From the NCBI GenBank assembly GCA_934486735.1, contig CAKSQL010000030.1, forward strand, positions 1-35,879: a DNA stretch of 35,879 bases. Reading direction: 5' to 3'. Below are positions 15,653 through 23,803 of the stretch, one piece after another. The notes beneath the pieces were generated by a model. That model was not told where the DNA came from and did no database searches. It saw only the letters and a list, made by a program, of their open reading frames with translations. Source of the DNA: an uncultured Clostridia bacterium. GTDB lineage: Bacteria; Bacillota; Clostridia; UBA1381. Within the stretch, counting starts at the first letter, position 1. Every line of letters begins with the position of its first letter. The position numbers and the translations under genes are program-made.

Positions 15653-16270
15653 ATGGAAAATATCAAGGTAACGAGAAAGACCACCGAATCGGAAATGAGC
15701 GTTGTACTGGATTTTTCGCCGATAAAACCCGATTACAGAGAAAGAATAAATACGCCGCTGCCTTTTTTGAATCACATGATTGAGCATATAGCATGGCGCG
15801 GCGGATTTAATATAGAGGTTAGCTGCAAGCTGGCGCAGTTCACGCTCACACATGTTATCTGTGAGGATTTGGGAATAGCGCTCGGAAAAGCATGTGCCGA
15901 GTATATACGGCGTACCGACGGCGCGTACGGGTTCGGGGACGCAATCGGAATAATCGACGAAGCAAAGGCGGAAACGGCAATAAGTTTTGAAAGCCGCGTC
16001 TTTACGGATGTCGATTGCCATGGCACAGAGCTTGTAAAGCAGGTCGAGGGCATGGATTCGGAGGATTTGCAGACATTTTTGGACGGCTTTGCACAGGGCG
16101 CGGTATGCACTCTGCAAATAGATATTTTCCGCGGCGTGAACGGGCATCACATATGGGAGGCTGTGTTCAGAAGCTTGGGCTCGGCACTTAAAAATGTTTT
16201 TGCCGTTGACGAGAGCAGAAAGGGCATGACAAGCGGCGTTGCAGGGAAAATCGAATGGACGGTTGAATGA
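15653..16270 (+). CDS. Imidazoleglycerol-phosphate dehydratase family protein, divergent active site
   Basis: HisB dehydrates imidazoleglycerol phosphate using two manganese ions held by paired HHxxE motifs. This 205-residue protein aligns throughout: FLNHMIEHIAWRGGFN (H41), then a second motif read as HVICED (H67, V68, E71) where HHTVED is canonical, and HHIWE (H165, H166, E169) intact. The RFG near residue 93 reads GFG. One metal-binding histidine is therefore replaced by valine and a conserved arginine is lost. The ATG follows GAGGAG by 5 nt. With the altered HisD-like protein upstream it may form a two-step dehydratase/dehydrogenase module. A degenerate but working histidine enzyme cannot be excluded. 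Confidence 0.75.
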   Translation: MENIKVTRKTTESEMSVVLDFSPIKPDYRERINTPLPFLNHMIEHIAWRGGFNIEVSCKLAQFTLTHVICEDLGIALGKACAEYIRRTDGAYGFGDAIGIIDEAKAETAISFESRVFTDVDCHGTELVKQVEGMDSEDLQTFLDGFAQGAVCTLQIDIFRGVNGHHIWEAVFRSLGSALKNVFAVDESRKGMTSGVAGKIEWTVE

Positions 16271-16369
16271 TTTTGTTGGATATCAGCTGCATTTTTCGGA
16301 ACTTTTGTATATAAAACGCTGAATTTAACCAAAATCGGAAGTATATTCGCCGTATCTTGAAAAATGATA
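16271..16369. other. Gap between hisB-like gene and pyr promoter
   Basis: No gene, clear terminator or RNA motif was recognised in these 99 bp. The hisB-like transcript may read into the pyr leader. Confidence 0.5.
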
Positions 16370-16398
16370 TTGACAAAATGTGAAAACTGTGGTATAAT
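16370..16398 (+). promoter_or_regulatory. Sigma-A promoter of the pyr operon
   Basis: A consensus TTGACA (16370-16375), a 17-bp spacer and TATAAT (16393-16398). Transcription should begin near 16405, leaving about 30 nt before the leader ATG. Confidence 0.93.
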
Positions 16399-16415
16399 AA
16401 TTTGAAGATTAGAAA

Positions 16416-16492
16416 AGAAGAGGAGGAGCAGCTATGTTAAAGACAGTAGGGAAGTTTAAAATATGGTTCGTATTCAATGCTCCTTTTCTTTT
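16416..16492 (+). promoter_or_regulatory. Leader helix able to sequester the pyr leader SD, probable pause hairpin
   Basis: AGAAGAGGAGGAGCA (16416-16430), which contains the leader peptide's SD AGGAGG (16421-16426), can pair without a break with TGCTCCTTTTCTTTT (16478-16492). This makes 15 bp, three of them G-U. The loop holds the start codon and first codons. Directly after it comes a very U-rich tract, the arrangement expected of a polymerase pause hairpin. Confidence 0.6.
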
Positions 16493-16517
16493 GAGTTTAT
16501 ATTTGTTTTTACAATGA
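16434..16517 (+). CDS. pyr operon leader peptide, 27 residues
   Basis: ATG at 16434 is preceded by AGGAGG with 7-nt spacing, and the frame stops at TGA 16515-16517. The peptide is hydrophobic, rich in Phe and Leu, in its second half. Of 30 bases at 16481-16510, 21 are T, so transcription of this part consumes UTP. The stop codon overlaps the first two bases of the terminator stem (GACAATG from 16516), so a ribosome reaching the stop would cover the 5' arm and block termination. This is the logic of the E. coli pyrBI leader peptide. The peptide itself probably has no function. Confidence 0.8.
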   Translation: MLKTVGKFKIWFVFNAPFLLSLYLFLQ

Positions 16518-16559
16518 CAATGGGAAAAGTATTTTTACTTTTTACATTGTCTTTTTTTT
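16516..16559 (+). terminator. pyr operon attenuator (intrinsic terminator)
   Basis: GACAATG (16516-16522) pairs with CATTGTC (16545-16551), and AAAAGTA (16525-16531) with TACTTTT (16536-16542) around a TTTT loop, separated by a G-U pair and one mismatch. Eight T residues follow (16552-16559). It stands between the operon promoter and carA, so it must be bypassed for expression. Confidence 0.93.
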
Positions 16560-16599
16560 ACCGAGCGATAATGGCAGAAAGGCTAAGGTGGTATATATA

Positions 16600-17661
16600 A
16601 TGAACGCGCAGCTGATATTGGAAAATGGGACAAGATTTAGCGGCAAAATTTTTGGAGCTGTAAAGAATATTGTGGGCGAGGTGGTATTCACCACCGGTAT
16701 GACCGGGTACCAGGAGACGCTGACCGATCCCTCTTTTGCGGGACAGATTGTAACAATGACATTTCCGCTCATCGGAAACTATGGCATAAACTTGGAGGAT
16801 ATGGAAGCGGATAAGGTGAATCTGAAAGCATTTATCGTTCGTGAAAAGTGCGACTATCCCTCGAATTTCCGAAACGAAATGACTCTTGATGACTTTTTAA
16901 AGCAGCAGGATGTTGTTGGTCTTGAGGGAATTGACACAAGAGCGCTCACAAGAATTTTGCGTAACAGCGGCGTTATGCGCGGAGTTATCGCAGTCGGCGA
17001 GATATCGGATGCGGAGGCAGACAAGCTCATAAACGAACTGGATAACAGCAATGTTATCATGGATACAACAACTCCCGAACCATATATCTTAAACCGCCGC
17101 GGAAAAAAGAATGTCGCATTTATCGATATGGGAGCAAAGGACGGAATACTGCGCGACCTTGAAAAAAGAGACTGCCGCATATCAGTGTTCCCTGCGGACG
17201 TAAAGGCAGATGAAATATTAAAAATCAATCCCGAACTGGTCTTTTTGTCGAACGGACCGGGCGACCCTCTGGACGCTCCGGGGACAGTCGATACGGTGAA
17301 GCAGCTGATCGGCAAAATGCCGATTTGCGGAATCTGCATGGGGCATCAGATAATAGGACTTGCACTGGGGGCGAAGACCGAAAAGCTGAAATTCGGACAC
17401 CATGGCGGAAATCAGCCGGTTAAGGATTTTGTGACCGGCAGAGTGTATATCACATCTCAGAATCATAACTATATCGTTTCCGACCTGCCGGAGGATGTGC
17501 ATCAGACCTTTGTGAACGTGAACGACGGCACATGCGAGGGAATAGCGCACAATACGCTGCCGATACAAAGCGTTCAGTTCCACCCCGAGGCGTCACCCGG
17601 ACCGCTCGATACGGGATTTCTCTTTGACAGATTTTTGGATATGATAGTAACGGAGGAGTAG
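16600..17661 (+). CDS. carA: Carbamoyl-phosphate synthase small subunit (glutaminase)
   Basis: It hydrolyses glutamine and channels ammonia to CarB for carbamoyl phosphate. The 353-residue protein has the CarA N-domain (FTTGMTGYQETLTDPSF) and a class I glutamine amidotransferase domain with the nucleophile in GICMGHQI and the His/Glu in FHPEASPG. ATG 16600 was selected because AAGGTGG lies 8 nt upstream; GTG 16588 is part of that SD. It is the first gene behind the attenuator, and carB follows after 4 nt. Being in the pyr operon, it probably serves pyrimidines primarily. Confidence 0.97.
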   Translation: MNAQLILENGTRFSGKIFGAVKNIVGEVVFTTGMTGYQETLTDPSFAGQIVTMTFPLIGNYGINLEDMEADKVNLKAFIVREKCDYPSNFRNEMTLDDFLKQQDVVGLEGIDTRALTRILRNSGVMRGVIAVGEISDAEADKLINELDNSNVIMDTTTPEPYILNRRGKKNVAFIDMGAKDGILRDLEKRDCRISVFPADVKADEILKINPELVFLSNGPGDPLDAPGTVDTVKQLIGKMPICGICMGHQIIGLALGAKTEKLKFGHHGGNQPVKDFVTGRVYITSQNHNYIVSDLPEDVHQTFVNVNDGTCEGIAHNTLPIQSVQFHPEASPGPLDTGFLFDRFLDMIVTEE

Positions 17662-17665
17662 AAAA

Positions 17666-20600
17666 ATGCCTTTAAATAAAGATATAAAAAGAGTTTTGGT
17701 CATCGGCTCGGGACCTATAGTAATCGGACAGGCAGCTGAATTTGACTATTCCGGAACGCAGGCGTGTCAGGCGATACGCGAGGAGGGAATCGAGGTTATT
17801 CTTGTAAATTCCAACCCTGCGACAATCATGACCGACCGCGGCATGGCGACAAGGACATATATCGAGCCGCTCACGATAGATTATCTTGAAAAAATAATAG
17901 AAAAGGAACGCCCCGACAGCATTATAGCCGGAATGGGCGGTCAGACAGGTCTTAATATGACATGCGAACTTTATGACCGCGGAATCCTGGATAAGTATGG
18001 GATAAATGTAATAGGCACGTCGATTGAATCGATAAAAGAGGGCGAGGACAGAGAAAGCTTTAAGGAACTTATGCAAAAGACAAATCAGCCTGTCGCGCCG
18101 AGTGAAATCGTTACCGATGTCGAAACAGGCGTTGCATGGGCAAAAAATATCGGCTATCCGGTTATAGTCCGCCCGGCATATACCCTCGGCGGAACGGGCG
18201 GCGGCATCGCGGACGATGAACCGCAGCTGCGCGAGATTTTGGCGCAGGGTCTGCACCTTTCGCGCGTGGGACAGGTTCTTTTGGAAAAGTCGATAAAGGG
18301 TTGGAAAGAAATCGAGTTTGAGGTTATCCGAGACGGAGTCGGCAGCTGCATAACGGTGTGCAGCATGGAAAATATCGACCCTGTCGGAGTGCATACAGGT
18401 GACTCGATAGTCGTTGCCCCAGCGCTCACACTTGCCGATAAGGAATATCAGATGCTCAGAAAAGCGGCAATCGATATCATAAATACAATCGAAATAAAGG
18501 GCGGCTGCAATGTCCAGTTTGCTTTGAATCCCGATAGCTTTGAATACGCGGTTATCGAGATAAATCCGCGTGTGAGCCGCTCATCGGCGCTTGCGTCAAA
18601 GGCAACAGGATACCCGATTGCAAGAATTTCCGCAAAAATCGCACTCGGCTATAACCTGGACGAAATAAAAAATGCGGTTACAGGCAAGACATATGCCTGC
18701 TTTGAGCCTGCTCTCGACTATGTTGTGGCAAAAATTCCGAAGTGGCCGTTTGATAAGTTCTTTACGGCGAAAAGAAACCTCGGCACAAAGATGATGGCAA
18801 CCGGCGAGATAATGTCGATAGGCAATAATCTTGAGGCGGCGCTTTTAAAGGGCATACGCTCGCTCGAAATCGGTCAGTTCACACTGGAGCGCGAAAGCTC
18901 CAAAAACCGCAGCATAATCGAACTTAAAGACAGAGTTGTAGTTCCGGACGATGAAAGATTGTTTGATTTGGCAGAGCTTATCCGCCGCAATTATCGCATG
19001 GAAAAGCTTGCCGAAATCACAGGTATGGATCCGTTCTTCCTGCAAAAGATAAAGAATATCGTGGACGCAGAGGAGGAATTGAAAGCAAAAACTCTGTCGG
19101 ATTTGGACTATGACACCTTGAGAAGATATAAGAAAATGGGATTTTCCGACCGCGGCATGGCACAGCTTATGGGCGTGACCGAGGGCGAGATAAGAGATAA
19201 GCGCAATGACCTCGGCGTGACTCCGGTGTATAAAATGGTTGATACCTGCGCAGGTGAGTTTGAGGCGGTGTCGCCGTATTATTACTCGACCTATGACGAC
19301 GAGACCGAAGCGTTTGCAAGCGACAGGAAAAAGGTAATAGTTATCGGCTCGGGACCTATCAGAATCGGACAGGGAATTGAGTTTGACTATTGCAGCGTTC
19401 ACAGCGTGTACTCGCTCAAAAAAGCCGGAATCGAGACGATAATTATAAATAATAACCCCGAGACGGTGTCGACAGACTTTGATACCTCCGATAAGCTTTA
19501 CTTCGAACCTCTGACCGAGGAGGACGTGTATAATATAATCGAACTCGAAAAGCCGGACGGTGTAATTCTTCAATTCGGCGGACAGACCGCGATTAAGCTT
19601 GCCAACTTCCTCGATAAAAAGAAAGTGCCGATTTTGGGTACTCAGCCGAAGTATATCGATGAGGCGGAGGACAGGGAAAAGTTTGACGAAATGCTCGAAA
19701 AACTTGGCATAAAGAGACCGAAGGGCAAAGCGGTGTGGAGCGTTGAGGAGGGTATTGCCGAGGCAGAAAAGTTGGAATATCCGCTGCTTGTGCGCCCGTC
19801 ATATGTCCTCGGCGGACAGGGAATGGAGATAACTTTAAATGAAAATGACCTCGTGCGCTATCTGACCGAGGCGTTTCACAAGGATAAGGACAACCCTGTG
19901 CTGATAGACCGTTATCTCGGCGGACGTGAACTGGAGGTAGACGCGATATGCGACGGAACGGATGTGCTTATTCCGGGTGTTATGGAGCATCTCGAGCGTG
20001 CAGGCGTTCACTCGGGAGACTCGGTTTCGATATATCCTCCGCAAAATGTGCCGGACGATATAATAGAGAAGATTAAAAAGGTAACATACGAGATTGCTCT
20101 CGAACTGAAAGTAATCGGAATGATAAATATTCAGTTCATAGAGTTCAGAAACGACCTTTATATAATAGAAGTAAATCCGCGTTCGAGCCGAACTGTGCCA
20201 TATATAACAAAGGTAACAAATGTGCCGGTTATCGATATAGCAACCCGAATCATGCTCGGCGAAAGCTTAAAGAGCATGGGCTACACAACCGGAATTGCAC
20301 CGAAAACAGGTACGGTGGCGGTTAAAGTGCCGATATTCTCGACTGAAAAGCTGCCGCAGGTTGAAGTGAGTCTCGGACCCGAGATGCGCTCAACCGGAGA
20401 GGTTCTCGGTGTGGGACGCAATTTCTCCGAAGCGATGTACAAAGGCTTTGTTGCAGCCGGAATAACCATTCCGCGCCGCTCGTCGAATATTCTTGTTTCG
20501 GTGCGTAATGCCGATAAAGAGAATTTCCTGCCGATAGCAAAACGCTTTGCGGCATTCGGCTGTAAGTTTGTCGCAACATCCGGAACGGCAGCATTTCTTG

Positions 20601-20878
20601 CCGAAAACGGAATCGAAGCACAGCCGATGAAAAAGGTATCGGAGGGTGTTCCCAACGTGCTTGATGCAATCCGCAGCGGAATGCTCGATTTGATTATAGA
20701 TATTCCCCAAAAGGGCAACAATCAAAGCAGTGACGGTTTCAAAATCAGACGCTGCGCAGCAGAATGTTCTGTATCGCTCATGACCTCGCTCGACACCATA
20801 GGCGCTTTGGTAAATGCCATGGAGGAGGAGCACACACCGGAGAGCACAGAGATTATCGCAGTGGAAGACATAGTGTGA
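17666..20878 (+). CDS. carB: Carbamoyl-phosphate synthase large subunit
   Basis: It makes carbamoyl phosphate from bicarbonate, ammonia and two ATP. At 1070 residues it is full length, with the internal duplication obvious: KRVLVIGSGPIVIGQAAEFDYSG near the N-terminus and KKVIVIGSGPIRIGQGIEFDYCS near 555, each starting an ATP-grasp half. The C-terminal MGS-like allosteric domain (about 930-1070) is where UMP and ornithine effects are mapped in E. coli. The ATG has GGAGGAG upstream. A repeat-rich 260-bp spacer follows, beginning at its stop codon. Confidence 0.98.
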   Translation: MPLNKDIKRVLVIGSGPIVIGQAAEFDYSGTQACQAIREEGIEVILVNSNPATIMTDRGMATRTYIEPLTIDYLEKIIEKERPDSIIAGMGGQTGLNMTCELYDRGILDKYGINVIGTSIESIKEGEDRESFKELMQKTNQPVAPSEIVTDVETGVAWAKNIGYPVIVRPAYTLGGTGGGIADDEPQLREILAQGLHLSRVGQVLLEKSIKGWKEIEFEVIRDGVGSCITVCSMENIDPVGVHTGDSIVVAPALTLADKEYQMLRKAAIDIINTIEIKGGCNVQFALNPDSFEYAVIEINPRVSRSSALASKATGYPIARISAKIALGYNLDEIKNAVTGKTYACFEPALDYVVAKIPKWPFDKFFTAKRNLGTKMMATGEIMSIGNNLEAALLKGIRSLEIGQFTLERESSKNRSIIELKDRVVVPDDERLFDLAELIRRNYRMEKLAEITGMDPFFLQKIKNIVDAEEELKAKTLSDLDYDTLRRYKKMGFSDRGMAQLMGVTEGEIRDKRNDLGVTPVYKMVDTCAGEFEAVSPYYYSTYDDETEAFASDRKKVIVIGSGPIRIGQGIEFDYCSVHSVYSLKKAGIETIIINNNPETVSTDFDTSDKLYFEPLTEEDVYNIIELEKPDGVILQFGGQTAIKLANFLDKKKVPILGTQPKYIDEAEDREKFDEMLEKLGIKRPKGKAVWSVEEGIAEAEKLEYPLLVRPSYVLGGQGMEITLNENDLVRYLTEAFHKDKDNPVLIDRYLGGRELEVDAICDGTDVLIPGVMEHLERAGVHSGDSVSIYPPQNVPDDIIEKIKKVTYEIALELKVIGMINIQFIEFRNDLYIIEVNPRSSRTVPYITKVTNVPVIDIATRIMLGESLKSMGYTTGIAPKTGTVAVKVPIFSTEKLPQVEVSLGPEMRSTGEVLGVGRNFSEAMYKGFVAAGITIPRRSSNILVSVRNADKENFLPIAKRFAAFGCKFVATSGTAAFLAENGIEAQPMKKVSEGVPNVLDAIRSGMLDLIIDIPQKGNNQSSDGFKIRRCAAECSVSLMTSLDTIGALVNAMEEEHTPESTEIIAVEDIV

Positions 20879-21105
20879 ACTTAAATTTCGTGTATCTTTG
20901 TGAACTTAAATTGCGCGTATCTCACCATTATGCGGAACTTGACGTACCCGCGTACGACTGCGTTCCTTATAACGGCAATCTGCGCGCAATTAAAGCCCAC
21001 AAGCAAAAAGCACACAAACATGAAAAAGAAAGCATGACGTACCCGTGTAGACATGAGTTCTTTATAACGGCAATCTACGCGCAAATTAGGCTCGCAAAAA
21101 ACTGT
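20875..21105. repeat. Intergenic repeat cluster between carB and the AlkD-like gene
   Basis: The core GTGAACTTAAATT is repeated with a 25-bp period from 20875 and 20900, the first copy including the carB stop. Two copies of a longer element follow (from about 20941 and 21030). They share ACGTACCCG, TTATAACGGCAATCT and CGCGCAAATTA-like blocks, with a period near 91 bp. The CGCGCAATT core of the longer element is inverted relative to the first repeat. GGAAC-n5-GTAC-CCGC-GTAC-n6-GTTCC can fold. No gene or terminator was recognised in the 263 bp to the next start. The long frame crossing it from within carB is not credible coding sequence. Confidence 0.75.
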
Positions 21106-21141
21106 GTCAAGCTGCAAAAATTACAAACGGGAGACAATGCC

Positions 21142-21840
21142 ATGAACATAGAAGAAAAGCTATTTTCAATGCAGGACATCGGCTACAGAGAGTTTCACAG
21201 CAGGCTCATGCCAACGGTTGATCCGAGCAAAATCATTGGTGTGCGAACGCCCATGCTGCGAAAATTTGCAAAGGAATTTGCAAAAACTCCGGAAAGAGCA
21301 GAGTTTTTAAAGCAGCTGCCCCACAAATACTATGAGGAGAATAATCTCCACGGTTGTCTGATTGAGGGGATAAAAGACTATGACGAGGCTTTAAACGAAC
21401 TGGAGCGGTTTTTGCCATACATAGACAACTGGGCGACCTGCGACATGTTCATGCCAAAAATATTCAAAAAGCATACCGATGAGCTGCTGCCTAAAATCAA
21501 AATATGGCTCAAGAGCGGGCATGTGTATACGATAAGATATGCCGAGGGACTTTTAATGCGTCTTTATCTGGACGACAAATTCAAGCCGGAGTACTTAAAG
21601 TGGGCAGCGGAGATAAAATCGGACGAATATTATGTCAACATGATGACCGCGTGGTACTTTGCGACCGCACTGGCAAAGCAATACGATGAGACTGTCATAT
21701 ACTTGACCGAAAAAAGGCTCAGCCCATGGGTACACAACAAGACCATACAAAAGGCAGTGGAAAGCTATCGGATTCCAAAGGAAACAAAAGAGTATTTAAA
21801 GACCTTGAGAATTTCAGGAAAGGAAAAGCCATGTACTTAA
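21142..21840 (+). CDS. AlkD-like DNA alkylation repair protein
   Basis: AlkD-type HEAT-repeat glycosylases remove N3- and N7-alkylpurines from DNA. The 232-residue, all-helical protein contains the family's DNW-x3-D element with W97 and D101, matching the catalytic Trp/Asp spacing of Bacillus AlkD (W109/D113). ATG 21142 follows GGGAG by about 9 nt; upstream codons lie in repeat DNA. The end overlaps pyrC by 10 nt, so it is translationally coupled to pyrC inside the pyr operon, an unexpected place for a repair gene. A related but non-repair HEAT protein is possible. Confidence 0.8.
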   Translation: MNIEEKLFSMQDIGYREFHSRLMPTVDPSKIIGVRTPMLRKFAKEFAKTPERAEFLKQLPHKYYEENNLHGCLIEGIKDYDEALNELERFLPYIDNWATCDMFMPKIFKKHTDELLPKIKIWLKSGHVYTIRYAEGLLMRLYLDDKFKPEYLKWAAEIKSDEYYVNMMTAWYFATALAKQYDETVIYLTEKRLSPWVHNKTIQKAVESYRIPKETKEYLKTLRISGKEKPCT

Positions 21841-23090
21841 AAGGAGCATGTATTTACAATAAAGGCAAAATAGAAAAAGGGAACGCCGAATTAAAAAACG
21901 GCGTTCTCAATATGGTAAATTCGGCGGACGGCGATTTTATCGACCTTTCCGGCTTATTTGTATTTCCCGGTTTTTCGGATGTTCACGTTCATCTGAGGGA
22001 GCCGGGATTTTTCTACAAGGAGACAATAAAAAGCGGAACGATGGCGGCGGCGCATGGCGGATATACGGCGGTCTGCTCAATGCCGAACTTAAACCCCGTT
22101 CCCGACTCGGTTGAAAATATAAGTGTGCAGCTGGAAATTATAAAAAAGACGGCTGTTGTTCCGGTGTTCCCGTATGCATCGATTACCAAAGGCGAGAGGG
22201 GCGAGGAGCTTTCCGACCTTGAAAATTTGGCACCGTTGGCAGTCGCTTTTTCCGACGACGGCAGGGGAGTACAAAGCGAAAGCATGATGCGCAGCGCCAT
22301 GGAAAAGGCAAAAAAACTCGGGAAAATTATTGCGGCTCACTGCGAGGACAATTCGCTTTTAAACGGCGGATATATCCATGACGGAGCATATGCCGCAAAA
22401 AACGGGCATCGCGGAATATCTTCCGAAAGCGAATGGGGACAGATAAAACGAGATTTAAGGCTTGCAAAGGAAACCGGCTGTGCCTATCATGTGTGCCATA
22501 TATCGACAAAAGAGAGCGTGGAACTTATAAGAAAAGCAAAATCCGAGGGCGTGAATGTGACATGCGAGACTGCTCCGCACTATCTGATTTTGACGGACGG
22601 GGACATAAAAGAGGACGGCAGATTCAAAATGAATCCACCGCTCAGAAGTGAAAGCGACCGCGAGGCATTGCGTGAGGGACTGGCGGACGGGACGATAGAT
22701 ATGATTGCAACCGACCACGCACCGCACAGCGCGGAGGAAAAATCGAAAGGCTTAAAGGACAGTCTTATGGGTGTTGTGGGACTCGAAACTGCGTTTGCGG
22801 CGCTTTATACCAAGCTTGTGAAAAATAATATCATAACTCTTGAAAAGCTGATTGAACTTATGGCGATAAATCCGGCAAAAAGGTTTAATCTGCCGGCGGG
22901 ATATGAAAACGGCTGTTTCACGATTTTTGACCTTGACTCATGCGAAAAGGTGAATCCGAAAAATTTCCTGTCGATGGGAAGAAGTACGCCGTTTGACGGA
23001 GAAGAGTTTTTCGGAAAATGCCTGCTTACCGCTGCGAACGGAAAGGCAGTATATAAAAGGGAGGACTTTGGGTGGAAAAACAAATTTTAA
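21831..23090 (+). CDS. pyrC: Dihydroorotase, class I
   Basis: It cyclises carbamoyl aspartate to dihydroorotate. The 419-residue zinc amidohydrolase shows DVHVHLREPG (metal-binding HxH), HCEDN, HVCHIS and ATDHAPH in the proper order. ATG 21831, with AAAGGA 6 nt upstream, overlaps the AlkD-like stop. The frame upstream of it is within that gene. The end overlaps pyrK by 19 nt. The length and the HLREPG motif place it with the longer Gram-positive type, not the short E. coli PyrC. Confidence 0.96.
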   Translation: MYLKGACIYNKGKIEKGNAELKNGVLNMVNSADGDFIDLSGLFVFPGFSDVHVHLREPGFFYKETIKSGTMAAAHGGYTAVCSMPNLNPVPDSVENISVQLEIIKKTAVVPVFPYASITKGERGEELSDLENLAPLAVAFSDDGRGVQSESMMRSAMEKAKKLGKIIAAHCEDNSLLNGGYIHDGAYAAKNGHRGISSESEWGQIKRDLRLAKETGCAYHVCHISTKESVELIRKAKSEGVNVTCETAPHYLILTDGDIKEDGRFKMNPPLRSESDREALREGLADGTIDMIATDHAPHSAEEKSKGLKDSLMGVVGLETAFAALYTKLVKNNIITLEKLIELMAINPAKRFNLPAGYENGCFTIFDLDSCEKVNPKNFLSMGRSTPFDGEEFFGKCLLTAANGKAVYKREDFGWKNKF

Positions 23091-23803
23091 CTATTTCGGA
23101 AAATAAAAAAATCGCGCCGTCGGTATACAAAATGAAATTGATGGGGGACACAAAAACAATTTCCGCACCGGGGCAGTTTATAAATATCCTGCTTGACGGA
23201 TTTTATCTGAGACGTCCCATATCGGTGTATGACAGCGGAGCGAATTTTGTGAAAATTATATACAAGGTTGTTGGAAAAGGGACACAAAAAATGTCGGAAC
23301 TGAAACGGGGAGAAACACTTGATGTCCTGCTCGGACTCGGAAACGGATATGACATTTTAAAAAGCGGAAAAAGACCGCTTTTAATCGGTGGAGGAGTAGG
23401 AGTGCCGCCGCTTTACAAGCTGGCAAAGGAGCTTATAAAAAAAGGGTGTTCGCCATGGGTGATTTTAGGATTTAACACATCGGAAGAAATTTTTTGCAAG
23501 GGTGAATTTGAAAATCTTGGGATAAAAACATATGTGACAACAGCGGACGGCAGCGAGGGAATCCGCGGCTTTGTGACCGATGCGATGGACATGGAGGATT
23601 ACAGTTACGTTTACACCTGCGGACCGCTGCCGATGCTCAAAGCGGTGTACGAAAAATCCGAAACGAGCGGACAGTTCAGCTTTGAGGAAAGAATGGGCTG
23701 CGGTTTCGGCGCGTGCATGGGGTGCAGCTGTAAAACGAAGTATGGAAACAAGCGCATCTGCAAGGACGGACCCGTTTTGGAAAAGGAGGAGATTATATGG
23801 TAG
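23072..23803 (+). CDS. pyrK: Dihydroorotate dehydrogenase electron-transfer subunit
   Basis: PyrK is an iron-sulfur flavoprotein that passes electrons from dihydroorotate oxidation (PyrD) to NAD. The 243-residue protein has the ferredoxin-reductase-like FAD part (GQFINILLDGFYLRRPIS), the NAD-binding GGGVGVPPLY, and a C-terminal [2Fe-2S] cluster site with Cys in MGCGFGACMGCSC and RICKDGPV. The start is GTG 23072 with AAGGGAGG upstream. It overlaps pyrC and pyrD, indicating tight coupling. Its presence means the type 1B enzyme, not a quinone- or fumarate-linked one. Confidence 0.96.
   Translation: MEKQILTISENKKIAPSVYKMKLMGDTKTISAPGQFINILLDGFYLRRPISVYDSGANFVKIIYKVVGKGTQKMSELKRGETLDVLLGLGNGYDILKSGKRPLLIGGGVGVPPLYKLAKELIKKGCSPWVILGFNTSEEIFCKGEFENLGIKTYVTTADGSEGIRGFVTDAMDMEDYSYVYTCGPLPMLKAVYEKSETSGQFSFEERMGCGFGACMGCSCKTKYGNKRICKDGPVLEKEEIIW

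Noticed and set aside
14266..16270. Ordinary histidine operon fragment
   Set aside because: No other his gene is present and conserved metal-site residues differ in both proteins; kept as an open alternative only.
16434..16517. Amino-acid attenuator (Phe or Leu codon sensing)
   Set aside because: Phe and Leu codons are frequent, but the downstream genes are all for pyrimidines and the codon bias follows the U-rich requirement.
16399..16599. PyrR-binding antiterminator or riboswitch in the pyr leader
   Set aside because: No PyrR-type binding loop or alternative anti-terminator to the stem was recognised; the leader ORF explains the architecture better.
20764..21141. N-terminal extension of the AlkD-like protein
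   Set aside because: The open frame continues through the carB end and repeat DNA, with no SD; family proteins start at about the ATG at 21142.
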